NCBI GenBank assembly: GCA_964019155.1
Contig: OZ025242.1
Location: forward strand, 68,483,040 to 68,547,039
Direction of reading: 5' to 3'
DNA: 64,000 bases
DNA from: Osedax fenrisi
Lineage: Eukaryota > Annelida > Polychaeta > Sabellida > Siboglinidae
Shown: positions 1 through 19,244 of the stretch, piece by piece
Numbering within the stretch: position 1 is the stretch's first letter
How the letters are laid out: the number at the start of each line of letters is the position of its first letter
Made by a program: the position numbers and the translations under genes
The notes under the pieces: model-generated
Told to the model about the DNA's origin: nothing
Databases searched by the model: none
Seen by the model: the letters and a program-made list of their open reading frames with translations, nothing else

Positions 1-36
<36 letters not shown>

Positions 37-49
37 GTACTACTACATT
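1..49. repeat. (CTA)n microsatellite
   Basis: Uninterrupted CTA triplets run to about position 36, followed by a short imperfect continuation. It is cut by the window edge, so its true length is unknown. Confidence 0.95.
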
Positions 50-1093
50 ATATTAAACCTAATGTATTAAGTAGGCATATGATAGTTATATATTGAGCAG
101 AATCTATAAAGATAGTACGAATAATGTAATCAGTGGTGGGCATTTATTCTAAGGAGATATGTAATACATATTTAGATGCACTTAGAAAATATGTAAAAAT
201 TATGCAGATAGAGTACGTGCAAAATATTCAGATAATGGACGTACAATGTACGTCGTACAACGTATTCACGAATATACTGTACTCTAAGTACACATTATAT
301 ATATATATATATATATAGGAATAATGTGCATATGAATAACCATAATGTATAGAGAAATAATTAAAAAAATACGTATAATGTGTGTATTCATAACAAATAT
401 GATGTACTTGCAAACTGTACACAAAGTACGTATTTGTATGTAGAATTAATGTGCACACATTTTCAGATTTTTCTGAAATATTTGTACGTTAAATGTATAT
501 ATTTGTATACATTATGTGTACTAATTATATATGTATATTATATATATATAATAACATTCTTTATACGAGTTAATTATTTTCGTGTTATTATATATTAATT
601 ATATATTTATCAATAACATAAATAATTAATGATGTTTTTTATTATAAATTATTCAATATTTAAATATAATTTAATATAATTTAAATGGACATACTTTACC
701 AACATAATAATTTTAAAGAAATAGTTATTGATTATTACATTTATTTGTGGCATAACTGCGATAAATTCTTTAGATTTTTGCGATCTATTATATGTCCCGG
801 GGAGTAAGCCTTACTCAGTAAGGGTATTTCCATAAGTAAGGGTAATATTCATTCCACTGGATTTTCTGCAATATACGGTGCATAATAATTTGTAACCAAC
901 ACTCTATTTTCTGTTTTACTATTCTGTCTATGTGTTTCTTATTTTACTTATATCATGTGAAAACCTTATTTTCATTTATATTGTCATTTCTTAATCATTA
1001 TTTCATGTCATTTTTATGTATTTAAATCTCATTAATTATATTTATCTATCTATCTATATATGTATGTATAATTACTAATTATTACTTTGTAAC
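50..1093. other. Non-genic AT-rich DNA with scattered short palindromes
   Basis: I see no convincing gene. Positions 100-500 are unusually rich in GTAC, ACGT and TGCA palindromic tetramers and in repeated ATAATGTG-type words, and short frames here are low complexity. Around 797-845 there is a small GC-richer hairpin (CCTTACTCAGTAAGG) followed by a second TAAGGG word. Further 3' exons of the collagen-like gene G would be expected on the minus strand below 1094, but none is recognisable. Confidence 0.5.
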
Positions 1094-1344
1094 CTTTTTC
1101 GCCTTTATCTCCAGTTATTCCTTTGACACCTTTGACTCCGTCCTTTCCTTGTAAACCTTGTATAGATTTTCCATTATTTCCTAGATATAATGTATATTAA
1201 TATTTTTTTTTTAATACTACTATTATTATTAATGATTTTTATAATTAGAAACAAATTAAATGTTTACCTTGTGGTCCAGTTTTTCCAGTTTTACCAATGT
1301 CACCTATTTCTCATTTGTTTTTTGTTTATCATATAATAATTAGA

Positions 1345-1421
<77 letters not shown>

Positions 1422-1811
1422 CACCTTTATCGTCTATTATAAATATTAAATAAAATATTAATAATAATATATATGTTATTATGTTTATATTATTGATGTA
1501 TATTTTGTAAATTATTTAATATTTTTATATTATCTATATATATATATATATATATATATAATAACTAATTAATACTTTATAACCTGATTCTCCTATTTTA
1601 CCCAAATGTCCTTGTGCTCCTATATTTCCTTGTTTTCCAGTAGCTCCAGTTTTACCAGATTCACCATGGTCACCCTTTATGCCCTTGATATTGCTTACTA
1701 TCGAATATTTTATTAATATATGTATATATATATAGTACACTATTATCATATGGAATAATGGTTAAGAAAATAGTGACAATAATATAATTGTTATCATGTA
1801 CATTAATTATG

Positions 1812-1862
<51 letters not shown>

Positions 1863-1995
1863 GAGCTGGGCACGATACTCAAAAAATATATAATAGATAC
1901 AATTACAATTACAGAATTTTCTTAATAGATACATCTTAGTAGATACAAATACATTATAATTATATCCAATATATATAGACTATATAATATACTAG

Positions 1996-2026
<31 letters not shown>

Positions 2027-3413
2027 CATAAATGCTAAAAACTGTAGAGCTTATAACTCATTTATCAGTGTTGCGTCTGATCATCGTATTATATCAGTAA
2101 ATATAAGACTGAGTCTTAGAGCTAATAACAAGAAATCTAGTGAAATCAAACATTACGATTGGGCAAGATTAAAGACAGATACAAAAACCCGATATACCTA
2201 CTTTTATTGCTAAATTCGAAGCTCTACAAGACACCACAGCTTCGCTATCTACTAACAAAAGGTATACTATCTTTGAAACTGTATGTAAGGATTTACTTGG
2301 TAAACCATAAATTCCCACATCAAACGATGAAAGTACATTAACTATACAAAATGAACTAGATATCAAAAAGACATTTTAAAATAGATGAATTTAAGATAGC
2401 TATGAAAAGCATAACAAATGGAAATGATGTTGGCTTAGATGAAATACCAGTTAAAGTATGGAAACTAGGAAATTTTCAAGAAATCTTACTAAACTAGTGC
2501 AATAGTGTGTATTCTCAAGAACTAATAGACATATGGAATGAAGAATCTTACTTCCTTTCCCTAAAAAAGTAGTGCTTTCTATCACAAAAAAAACTATTGG
2601 GTAATCACACTAACTCCAATTGCAGCTAATATATATAACATGATGCTATTAAATAGGAAAATACCTTATTAAAATAGAAGCATAATAGCACAATGTAAAT
2701 ATTTGAGGCTATTAAATATTCTGTTATGATGTTATTATGAGGCTATTAATGTTTTCTGGATATATATATATATATATATATAATGTATACAATTTGACAA
2801 TTCGTATTGAACAAACACAATTAAATCCGTATCACTTAATCTGGATTGAATCCATATTGAATAATCCAAATTTAATCCTGATTACATAATCGGGATTGAA
2901 TTCGCTTGGAACAATTCAAATTCAATCCGGATTACATAATCCGGATTTAATCCGTATTGAATTTTAATCAAAATGCAAGGTAAATCCGACATTTTATTCG
3001 AATCCAATCTGGATCTAATCCGTATCAAATAATTATTAAACAAATTTGAGATTATATAATCTCAAATATAATATATATTCGTATATTTAATATATTAAAT
3101 ATATAATAATCTTCATTTATAAAACAGCAAACTTTGTATATTGTAAAAATAATTAATTTTTATATAAAATTATATTTTTGGATCCTATGATTCAAATTGA
3201 ATCCGGATTAAATCAGGATACGGACACATTTATCTTGATCCGAAATTAATCCAGATGCAATCCGGATCTAATACGGATTGAAAAAGTATGTGTTTCCTTG
3301 GACGATTACAAATACTTTTTTAATTTTTATAATAGATACAAATACAAATACAAATGTATCTACGATACTGATTTTGTGCTTTAATAGATACTGTATCGGC
3401 GATACTGCCCAGC

Positions 3414-3451
<38 letters not shown>

Positions 3452-3629
3452 TATATATAATAAATAAGTGGTATTCTATGAATAATATAATTAATATAAT
3501 AACCATTGATATGAATGTTCTTTAGTTCATTTGTAACGAATGAATATAATCTACTGTATTCATATTTAATCTTATTTAATTCTTCTTTTAATTTTGTTAT
3601 CGATTTCTTATTTCGAGTACAACATTTTC
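1094..3629 (-). CDS. Diverged collagen-like secreted protein, gene G (partial; first and last exons not found)
   Basis: Four minus-strand exons can be placed at 3504-3629, 1584-1697, 1268-1303 and 1094-1180. Each is bounded by AG and GT, and all are phase 1 with lengths divisible by three (126, 114, 36, 87 nt). The first has the same length and pattern as the coiled-coil exon of genes A-F: Cys-Cys near its start, then ITKLKEELNKI-like heptads ending NELKNIH. The other three encode unbroken Gly-X-Y triplets (KGDHGESGKTGATGKQG and so on) rich in Lys, Thr and Asp. Exon 5 ends in a donor, so more coding lies to the left or beyond the window. No signal-peptide exon was found above 3640. The 1.8 kb intron 3503-1698 carries a hAT-like insertion. 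The product is probably secreted and trimeric, by analogy with A-F. It could be a decaying paralogue, but all visible splice sites and frames are intact. Confidence 0.65.
1352..1418. repeat. (TA)n microsatellite
   Basis: About 33 TA dinucleotides inside an intron of gene G. Similar shorter tracts occur at about 1539-1560, 1820-1856, 2000-2020 and 2760-2780. Confidence 0.95.
2038..2570 (+). pseudogene. RTE-type LINE fragment (endonuclease C-terminus to reverse transcriptase N-terminus)
   Basis: Reading across frames on the plus strand gives SVASDHRIISVNIRLSLRA, then YDWARLKTDT, FEALQD, then DEFKIAMKSI and NGNDVGLDEIPVKVWK. This order (SDHR end of the APE endonuclease, linker, then the 'GLDEIP-VW' entry of the RT domain) matches RTE-clade elements related to craniofacial-development-protein-2-like sequences. 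Several frameshifts and stops show it is dead. It lies inside the hAT-like element in an intron of gene G. It may belong to the same family as the endonuclease fragment at 63.1 kb and the C-terminal scrap at 19.9 kb. Confidence 0.7.
2796..3292. repeat. Fold-back cluster of degenerate ATCCGGATT words
   Basis: Two arms (about 2796-3020 and 3175-3292) consist of many degenerate copies of AATCCGGATT or AATCCGTATT separated by a few bases, in inverted orientation around an AT-only core. Each unit is itself near-palindromic. No coding capacity. It resembles the subterminal repeat arrays of fold-back DNA transposons. Confidence 0.6.
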
Positions 3630-3670
3630 CTATATACATATATGTTCCTAATTATAATATACATATATAG

Positions 3671-3674
<4 letters not shown>

Positions 3675-3722
<48 letters not shown>
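3675..3722. repeat. (TA)n microsatellite
   Basis: About 24 TA repeats immediately upstream of the coiled-coil exon of gene G. The short minus-strand frame across it is low complexity and is not called as a gene. Confidence 0.9.
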
Positions 3723-3730
<8 letters not shown>

Positions 3731-4208
3731 ATAAAATAAAATATTATCCTATAATATTCAATTCGAATATATAAAGCAATATGAACTTTACACAAGAATG
3801 ATAGATAATTATGATACACGATACATATAATTGTAATTACAAGTTTTATATATATAATCAACAATTCTAAATATTTACTATATATAATCGTTACATTGTT
3901 TCAACGAATTATATATATATATAAATTTATAATTTATCTTTGTTTATAAACGTATACAATAATATATATATATACTTATATAATACGTATATATATATAT
4001 AAATATTATTTAGATAAAAAGATTATTTCACCATTAAAAAAAATGTACAATATTGTTTTATTCAAATTATTCTTAAATCTAGATTTATTTTAGATTATAT
4101 ATTTTATATATATTTTATATTTATTAACTTTAATTTAGTTATATTTACATAATATTTATTATAATCTATTACATATTAATAAACATAATTTAAGAATTAT
4201 ATATTATC

Positions 4209-10395
<6,187 letters not shown>

Positions 10396-10625
10396 ACTTG
10401 GAAGTTGTGTATTAAATGAATAACACAGTTATTTTCTACATTATATTGTTGTTTTTGATGACGCAATACTGCTTTATCTTAGGGAATATAACAATACACC
10501 AGATATTTAATATATTAATGAGTTATAAAAAGAGGTGGAAAATAATACGTTATTAATTGATATTAGTGTAACTTAATATTTAACTTATGTAAATGATTGC
10601 ATATATATGCATTTGTGTGTTTTTG

Positions 10626-10899
<274 letters not shown>

Positions 10900-11424
10900 G
10901 ATTACTCTGATATATTATATGTTACCAAGACAAATTCTAGAACACGTGGCCATGACTTAAAAATCCTGGCTAGTAAGTCACGAACAAATGTTCACATGAA
11001 TTACCTAAATAATTGTATCATAAATATATGGAACAATCTTGATTATGAAACAGTTCATTCTCCATCTTTGAACTGTTTCAAATCCCGTATAAATAAAATT
11101 AATTTTAATAGATACTTATCTATCATGCGATCTATCACTTAATTTATTGTCATTTTTATTATTATCTTATAGCATGTAACCGTTCCATGTAATTCGTAAA
11201 TTCAATATCTTTATATAAGATATATCATGTAAATATTATCTAATTTTATTTTAATCTTATGTATTTCGACCGTTTGATATTTATTTTATATATATTAATT
11301 TTATTAAATTACTTATTTCCTATTGTTAATTTAAATGTTTACTGTATACTTTAATATTTATATTTATGAATTATCATGAATAAAATTCAATTCAATTCAA
11401 TAATAATAATAATAATAATAATAA
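10900..11424 (+). pseudogene. 5'-truncated LINE C-terminus and 3' UTR with (AAT)n tail
   Basis: The frame reads TRGHDLKILASKSRTNVHMN, then NCIINIWNNLD and SLNCFKSRINKI, the typical C-terminal region downstream of the RT domain in Jockey/CR1-like LINEs ('TRG-H... N-WN-LP... FK-RL'). It stops at 11140, followed by an AT-rich 3' UTR and ends TCAATTCAATAATAAT at about 11424. It is a sister of the copy at 11440-12580. Confidence 0.75.
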
Positions 11425-12610
11425 TAGTAATAATAACCAATGATTCACTCAATAACAAACATTCATCTACAATCTAAAATTCTATTTGATAGAAGTCATA
11501 TGCAAATAACGATACATTCATTTTTATCATGGAGCAATAGTTGGCAATTCGATATCGCTTCACATAAAACAAAAATAATGACATTAAATAGTATAGATAT
11601 ACTAATCTACTATATATATATAGATATCTATATATATAGATATCTATAGATAACACGGAAATTAATACATGTGCTATACATACAGATTTAGGTATACAAT
11701 TTGATAAATATTTATAATTTTATAAGCACATATTATATTGTAGTAGGGGTGCATTTTAACGATTAATAATTTTTCCGGTGTTTTTTAACAAATGATATTA
11801 CTACACTTATAAAGGCAATATATTACCTATGCTCATCCAAATGTAGAATTTTCGACGACAGTATGTAACCCTGGTCTGAAAGCTAGACGATTTAATGGTC
11901 TATATGACAAGATAGAAAGTGTTCAGCGAGTATTTGAGAGAAGATTATTCGGTAGATGTGGATTGGCATATTAGTTATAGCGAACGTCTACATTATCTTG
12001 GCTTACGATCTTTAGAATTAAGACTAGAATTAAGACGTTTGCATAGAGATCTAATAATAATATATAAACTAATTCATAATATGTGCAATATCTATTTAAC
12101 TAACATACTCAATTTATTACAGATAAACTATCATACTCGTGGCCATGGAATAAAATTCGTGGCTACAAAATCTTGTACAAATATACATATGAATTATCTG
12201 AATAATCGTATATTAAATGTGTGGATAAATCTAGATCATGAAACTGTCCATTCACAATCATTGAAATGTTTAAGTCACGTATTATTATAATAATTTCAAA
12301 ATTTACCTGTAACTTATGAGACATAATATCTCATAATTATTTATTTGTATTATTATATATATATTTATGTAATGCATATTATGTATATATTTATATTAAT
12401 TATTTTCCGGTAAATATAATTCGTCGTACTAGTTAATGATTTATTATTATAGTTTTATTTTACGTTTTGTTATCGTTTTGCGTTTTATTTTGTATTATTA
12501 TTTATTTTTTTACTATTCATATTATATGAATATAATTCGTAATGAAATTAATTCAATTCAATTCAATAATAATAATAATAATAATTATATCTATTATAAT
12601 AATAATAATT
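11425..12610 (+). pseudogene. Second copy of the same LINE: RT thumb to 3' tail
   Basis: Starts with an RT stretch (SWSNSWQFDIASHKTKIMTL at 11530-11587), a degraded middle (IHTDLGIQFDKYL), then the connection region YSERLHYLGLRSLELR and DLIIIYKLIH, then YHTRGHGIKF and NRILNVWINLDHETV to 12290. The 3' UTR ends in TTCAATTCAATTCAATAATAAT near 12580. A TA/GATATC stretch interrupts it near 11600-11650. Two adjacent copies with the same AAT-type tail suggest repeated insertion into, or seeding of, AAT microsatellites. Confidence 0.75.
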
Positions 12611-14083
12611 TAATTGGGTTGGGGTAAACTTAGCTCGAATTCCCTTGAATTCACTTAGCTCGAGTTAACTGTTGGGACGAATACACATTTTTTTTCTCTA
12701 TATTAACTTTTTATTTTTAAATTGAAACTACTATTATAAACTAGTTTTGATATATTTTTCACATTTTTCAAATGTGAAAGTGGTTATAGTTAATTTAGAT
12801 TGATATGAAAAACAATAGTATTGAATGTGTACTTATTAAAACAAAAATTATCAAAACAAGTATTATGATAAGTTATTTAAATAATGTAATATAAAGTTTC
12901 AGACAAATTTGCCTCACCTTCTTTGTCTAAATTTATTTTTATTATTTGATTGAATTAATTCATTTAATTAATTAATTAATGGTAGGGAAATCGGTAGAAG
13001 TTAAACATAATCAAATACAATTATTAAATTCCATTCAACTAATTAAGTCTTTTGTGAATTGTAGAAATAATTACATAGGTTACATTTAGTTCAGTAGTCC
13101 ATATTTTAATATTATATTTTGACATTCGTGTGTTTATGAATTATGATTTATTGTAAAGTTATTTATTATATATTTAGTACTCATAGGTTTATATAATAAT
13201 TATCGATACTTTATATTGATCAAGCCCTGATTTATAATCTTTATTATATAATATAATAATCGGATTAATTATGTTATTTATAAGTTATTATCTTTAGATG
13301 GAGAGCCATAGTAAATTTATATGTGTGATTTAAACTATATGGGTATATATTCCATCTATATATGTAATAGTGGCTATATGTTATATATTTAAAAAAATAG
13401 TTTAAGTTTTTATATACAATAAATAAAATAACAATATATAATACTATATTTCCGTGAACAGTTTTAATAGCTAATTTTAAACCTAAATCATTGTTTTTTT
13501 AAGGGAATATACTATTATAAGTATTCGCGGAAAGTATTTTCTTTTAAGTTTCAGTAGTATACCCTTTTAATATCATGAACATACCCGGCAAGTTGTTAGA
13601 CATATAAAACTAGTTATATAATAACTAGTTATATTTTCAGTCAATAGTTTCTAACAATACTTTCTCAATTCACGATTATGAATATATTGTATGATGATTA
13701 TTGTATTTTATAATTTAATTTTAAATTATAATAAACTTTAAAATAAATTATATTATTATATATATAAATATAATATAATATAATATAAAATATAATAGAA
13801 TATTATTAATATATATTTAATATACTATTATTACATTTACTATAATAAGTGCATTATTCCTATCTACCCCATGTGCATTTTATACAACAACAAATTATGT
13901 TTTTGATCATAACACTTATAAAAATAAAAATATGAATAAATAAATATGTCATTATAACATTAAATTAAATTTTAATTAAATATGATTTATTATAGAATTC
14001 GATAATATTTCCAATGATATAAATTATATTATAATTGAAAAACTATATACCATCTCATTATCATTCATAGTATACATTCGTAG
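12611..14083. other. AT-rich DNA, nothing identified
   Basis: No gene or element end is recognisable. There is a small palindrome ACTAGTTATATAATAACTAGT near 13609-13630, and a TTCAAATGTGAAAG-type inverted word near 12770. Confidence 0.4.
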
Positions 14084-14249
14084 TACCTATTGATGCGTGA
14101 CCATTATCATAAGCTTTACATTGGTACTATCGCTCTCCTTAACTTTTTGGAAAGATTTCGAATATTATTCCTAACTCATAACCAGGAACTAATCCCGTAT
14201 ATGTTATCTTATAAATATGGCCAGGGATTCAAGTATCGTTGCGTTATAT
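14084..14249 (+). CDS. Possible internal exon of an unknown gene
   Basis: An open frame is bounded by an acceptor-like ATTCGTAG and a consensus donor GTAAGT at 14250. It encodes about 55 residues including HYHKLYIGTIALLNFLERF and YMLSYKYGQGFKYRC. Base composition is clearly less AT-rich than the neighbourhood. I do not recognise the sequence, and no partner exon was found. It may be a chance frame in a decayed repeat. Confidence 0.25.
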
Positions 14250-14489
14250 ATGTAAGTCTGATTATTTCGATAGAAAAAAACGAATTTTAAATTTAATTTA
14301 GAATTACAAACGATAATAAATGTGATTGGTTGATTGATAGCCTATTATACTATTACTAGAAATATTATCTGATGCCAGATAATCATTTAGTGATCACGAA
14401 AGCGGTGACTTTAAAGAGTCAGATAATTTATCTGTAAATAATATCCGGAAATTATTATAGGAAAATTATAGTGGTATACCATCCGATAT

Positions 14490-14700
14490 GTAAGTAGGTA
14501 AGTAAGTAAGTAATTTATTTATGTATACACTTGTACATTTTTCAATGTCACAATTAAGTTCAATGTAAGTTTACCATCTGATAGAGTATCATCATTACAT
14601 GTTGACATCTCGAGATGTATGTAATACATCAGTGATTCACCATCACGTGCTATCATCTCATATGTTACAACTCGTCGAGTAACTTGTAGTTATACTAACA
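14490..14700 (-). mobile_element. LINE-like 3' end with (TTAC)n tail
   Basis: On the minus strand the segment runs from GC-richer sequence (14560-14690) into AATAAATTACTTACTTACTTACC, which looks like a retroposon 3' end with a 4-bp microsatellite tail. No coding sequence remains. It directly abuts the 3' end of the next LINE. Confidence 0.45.
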
Positions 14701-14705
14701 AACTT

Positions 14706-16440
14706 ATAATAATAATAATATAATTTATTGAATATAGAAAATAGATATTCAATATGACATAAAACAGGAGATAAAACTAATAGTACGAAATAAAATAAAA
14801 GTATAACATTATTGATTTACATATGCCATTGCTTAGCTCGTATATGCTAATGATATGCCAACAAGGCCGCGACAGATCTCAGCTTTTAGGAAAGGGTGAA
14901 TCATTTCCTATGCCGTGGGGAGGAAAATTTGACCAGTAGATTCCACGCTGGCATCCTTACTCCCCGACACCCGTCACAACCCCACTGACCTAACATAACA
15001 CACGAGGACAAACAGTAAATAAGGTAATAAATAAAAATATATAAATAAATGTACAAGGTAGGATGAACATGTTCATCAACTACCAGACAGTATCGCAGAA
15101 ACACCCGATTTAAATAATGGAAGAGACTTCATTACGGTTAGATGATCAGGCAGATAGTTCCATGTAGCCGAGACCCGATTGCTGAAGAAGTTGTGTGATC
15201 GTTTATTCTTGGAGATATATCTTTTAATTTTCACCGAAGGCCCTCTAAGATGATTCGTGTAGGTCCACAAGAAATCATCTACATCCACATCAACGAGACT
15301 ATTGACTATTTTGTAAGTCAGCACCATATCAGCAACATGCCTACGGGAAGAAAGTGATTTTAGCTTTAAAAATAGTAATCTATCAGGGTATTCTAATGAA
15401 CCTAAATTGCACCTAAAGAAAAGCTTACGAGTAAATAGTCTCTGAACCAATTCGAGTTTGGTGGAATTACCATTTGTTCTGAAAGGAATGGATGGGTTCC
15501 AGAGACTGGATGCGTATTCAAGGACAGGTCGAAAGATTATATTAATCATTCTGTATGCTTTACGGATAATATTATCAATATGATCATTAAAAGATAGATT
15601 ATGGTTGATAATTACACCTAGATCGGTGTACGTATTAGAATAGCTTAATTGAACACCGTTAATCGAGTATGAGGATATTTCATTACCCTTACTAGACATT
15701 ATTGAGCATTTATGGATTGCTAAATTAAGACCTGATAATTTTGACCAATCATTTAATTTGGTTAGTGCATTATGCATATAGTCCATTTCAAATTCATATT
15801 TATGGATAAGAGAAAGTTTGGCATCGTCAGCAAAAAGGGTACATATGATCTAAGATGAGATATATTGGGAAGGTCATTTATGTAGATTATAAATAAAATT
15901 GGTCCTAAACAAGAACCTTGCGGAACCCCTGATGTTGCCATAATATTATCAGATACATTCATACCAACCTTAACACACTGGTGTATATGATGAAGATATG
16001 ATTGTTTCCAGTGTAGTACATTACCAGTTATTCATAGAGCTTCAATCTTAGATAATAGCTTAGCATGTGATACTGTGTCGAATGCATTTGCGAAGTCGAT
16101 GTATGTAGTATGCAAAGTATAGTTGTTGTCCATGACTCGGGCTAGATTCCTATAGTATTGGATCAACTGCAGAGTGGTTGATTTTCCCGATAGAAATCCA
16201 TATTGGCATTGTGATATGTAGCCGTTTTCTCTGAGAAAGTGAACCAAGTATCTACAAAGAATCTTTTCAAAAAGTATTAATGTGGAGGGTAGAATACTTA
16301 TAGGTCTATAGTTCGATGGTAAGGATGTATCACCTTTTTTAAATATGGGAGTAATTATACTCTGTTTCCACATATTTGGGCAGTATTGGTTAGTTAGTGA
16401 ATGATTTAATATTAAGGATGAATGATTGAATATTAAGAAC
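14706..16440 (-). pseudogene. Jockey/CR1-like LINE copy 1 (5'-truncated)
   Basis: Minus strand. The RT palm appears in order: IITPIFKKGDTSLPSNYRPI, GYISQCQYGFLSGKSTT, YIDFANAFDTVSHAKLLSKI (16373-16032), GVPQGSCLGPILFIIYINDL (15962 on), FADDAK after a 1-nt shift, then the thumb and connection (KLNDWSKLSGLNLAIHKCS) and the C-terminus FFSNRVSATWNYLP (15786-15076). The 3' UTR contains the CGGGTGTCGGGGAGTAAGG and CCCCACGGCATAGGAAATG blocks and ends AATAAATTATATTATTATT. The endonuclease is missing (truncated at about 16440). A near-identical copy lies at 48130-50612, so this family was recently active. About 40 residues of the RT region are absent relative to that copy (near 15520). Confidence 0.9.
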
Positions 16441-16899
16441 TTAATAGATATATATATGTATATATTTCATTCTTATTTTATACTTTTACATATTTTATAC
16501 ATTTATTTCATTTGTGTTCTATATTTTACTTCTTTTGATATACATTTATATATTTATTATCTATATATACCTAATTTTATTATTTATTATATTTTATTTT
16601 GTATTTAACCGAAAATGATGACCTCACCTTGATAACAATGTTAAAGTATATACTTACATATTTATTCAGCACGATTTTCATTTACACGAATCAAATTTAA
16701 AAATCACACCAATTTAATAAAATATCTAAAGTTCTAATGATATACAAAATTGACATTTTAAAATAAGTTTTTATTGTCCTTTTACAAATTTCTTATATTT
16801 ATTATTTGTTATTCTTGTAATGTTGTTATCAAGTTGAGTGGGAAAATACCTAGCCAAGCTTTGCTTTTGTGTTTTCCTGAGTTTGTATACTCTATCTAA

Positions 16900-16932
<33 letters not shown>

Positions 16933-18890
16933 TCTTCAATATATTATTTAATTGTATGTATACATTAAATTTGTATTTATCATATAATTAAAATATAAAC
17001 TTACAATATTAAACAAATTATTAATCATTATTTGTTATTAAATATATTATTAATCATAATTATAATAAACCTGAAATTGTATCCTCAACAATCTTAAATT
17101 CAATTATAATACTATTTATTGTAAATAATACTATATGAAGATAATATTTTTATTTTTAATCGTAACAATTATTAATATGATATAGTAATTATATTATTAA
17201 TAATGCACATATAATAATATATGTATCTATATGGAAATAATTGGAAATATTATTAATTTAAATATATTATATGTATTACTGGTATAAATTTAACTATCGT
17301 AATATATATATATGATATGTTTATATATATATATATATATATATATCATTCATCTAGCCTTTTAAACCAACTCTGAATATTATTATATATATTTGTAAAA
17401 AAAGTTGTTTACCTTTTGAATATAAAATAACTAACAAATAACTAACAAATAAACATTAACTATGACAATGACAATGAAAATGTTAATGACAATATGTGAC
17501 AACCCGTTCTAATGCACCGATGTTCTTCGAGCGACGTTCACAGAGAGGTGTTCCTTTATAGGAAAATAACGAAACAAAATACGAATACCAAGAATGTATA
17601 CACAATAAAATATATAAATATGTAATCAACCGAGCTTGAAGACTAAAACAAGTTCTGAATAGAAATATATATATATATATATATATATAATAACGACCAC
17701 ATTCAATTCAATATACATTTATAATACATTATTAGATATAAATGCATACTTCAATTCATAACACATATATAGAGGGACTATCTGTAATTTATAGGCTATC
17801 CAAATGTCGTGACTTAATAATTTTTCAATATCTTTTTCAATATCAAGAATAACTTAATAATAGAGAATCTAAAATATAGATAATAGATAATTACAAAATA
17901 TTAAGATATTTTTAATTTTAATAAACCAATAGTCAATAGATTTGTCTTATTGGTTGATTTATAAGGTGATATAATTTAATACAGTTTTTTCTTAGGGTGA
18001 AAGATAATTAAAAAATAAGTACAGTATATTTATTATATTTATATTGAATAACGTAGTTGTATATGCTAATTATATCCTAGTTGTATATTAACTAATTATA
18101 TATTGAATTTTAGAATTAAGTAAATAAATAAGGTATTGCAATACTTATGAGGTTATGAAAACTATAACAGAGTTTGAAAAGTAAACGATATTTAGCTTTT
18201 TCTCTATTTTTATACATACATATTAAACTAACATCAAATTTGATTTATATATATCGAATACAACTATTTCATTAATATAAATGTTATAATATATACGTAT
18301 ATTATTATATATATATATAAATATTAAAATTATTAAATATTTTCATATTTAGTTGACTTACCTCTTACCAAAAACCCACATATTTCGGATAATTTCTCCT
18401 ATATATATATAGTTATTTATATTTATATCAATATAATGATGAAAATAAGAATTCATTTATTTTGTAAGTAATTAAATATAAATGATTCATAAATATGCTA
18501 CGCATGTAACTTAATATATACCATATATGAATAATATATTTGTCATTATTAATCTATCACTATTTATTAATTAAAATGTATTGATAATGCCTTCTGACAA
18601 TAACAAATATAGTATAATAATTGATATATAATAAAATACTTATTTATATTTATCTTTACACGTACAAGTAATTCGATTATAAGCACAGACTTGGTGGGTA
18701 CAGACTTGTTTTGTAATTTATCTTTAAATACATTATTAAAACTATATTATATTTATTATATATTATAATATATCATATAATATACACAATTTCAAACTAT
18801 TTACACATTCGTATACACATACAAACACTTTTTAAGTTATAATACATAATTACATACATACACAAATATACACACACAAATACACAAACT

Positions 18891-18895
<5 letters not shown>
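16441..18895. other. AT-rich DNA; weak short inverted ends at 16.6-16.85 kb
   Basis: No gene seen. CCTCACCTTGATAACAATG at 16621 and its approximate inverse AATGTTGTTATCAAGTTGAG at 16817 could be the ends of a small MITE of about 230 bp. A GC-richer patch (17506-17575, CCGATGTTCTTCGAGCGACG) is unexplained. (TA)n tracts lie at about 16906-16931, 17320-17345 and 17667-17689. Confidence 0.35.
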
Positions 18896-18925
<30 letters not shown>

Positions 18926-18933
<8 letters not shown>

Positions 18934-19169
18934 TAATACTATATTATAATAAATATTATTTAGGAATGTTGTATCATAATATATATCATGATTATATATA
19001 TGGCTAAATATAATTTCCATGACACACACACATATATATATGTATATACATATGACACACATAAATATGTTCGATCATATGCTTCGAATTTATAATTTAA
19101 AGGAAAATATATACTCAGTATTTTTATTTTAGTAATAATATTAATACATATTTCGCTAAAATTTCGCAT

Positions 19170-19244
<75 letters not shown>

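Larger units (their letters stand above)
1863..3417. mobile_element. hAT-like terminal-inverted-repeat element, composite
   Basis: The left end reads GAGCTGGGCACGATAC and the right end, read on the minus strand, reads CAGAGCTGGGCAGTATCG, giving facing ends about 1.55 kb apart. CAGnGCTGGGCA-type ends are typical of hAT transposons (family knowledge). Both sides then carry repeated AATAGATACAAATACA words. No transposase is present; the interior holds an RTE LINE fragment and an ATCCGG fold-back cluster, so this is non-autonomous or a nested composite. Flanks are (TA)n, so an 8-bp target duplication cannot be distinguished from the microsatellite. Confidence 0.55.

Noticed and set aside
3792..3864. 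Candidate signal-peptide exon for gene G (MLIIYIKLVITIICIVYHNY...)
   Set aside because: With its only reasonable donor the joined codon to the coiled-coil exon becomes TGA, so it cannot be the first exon as drawn.
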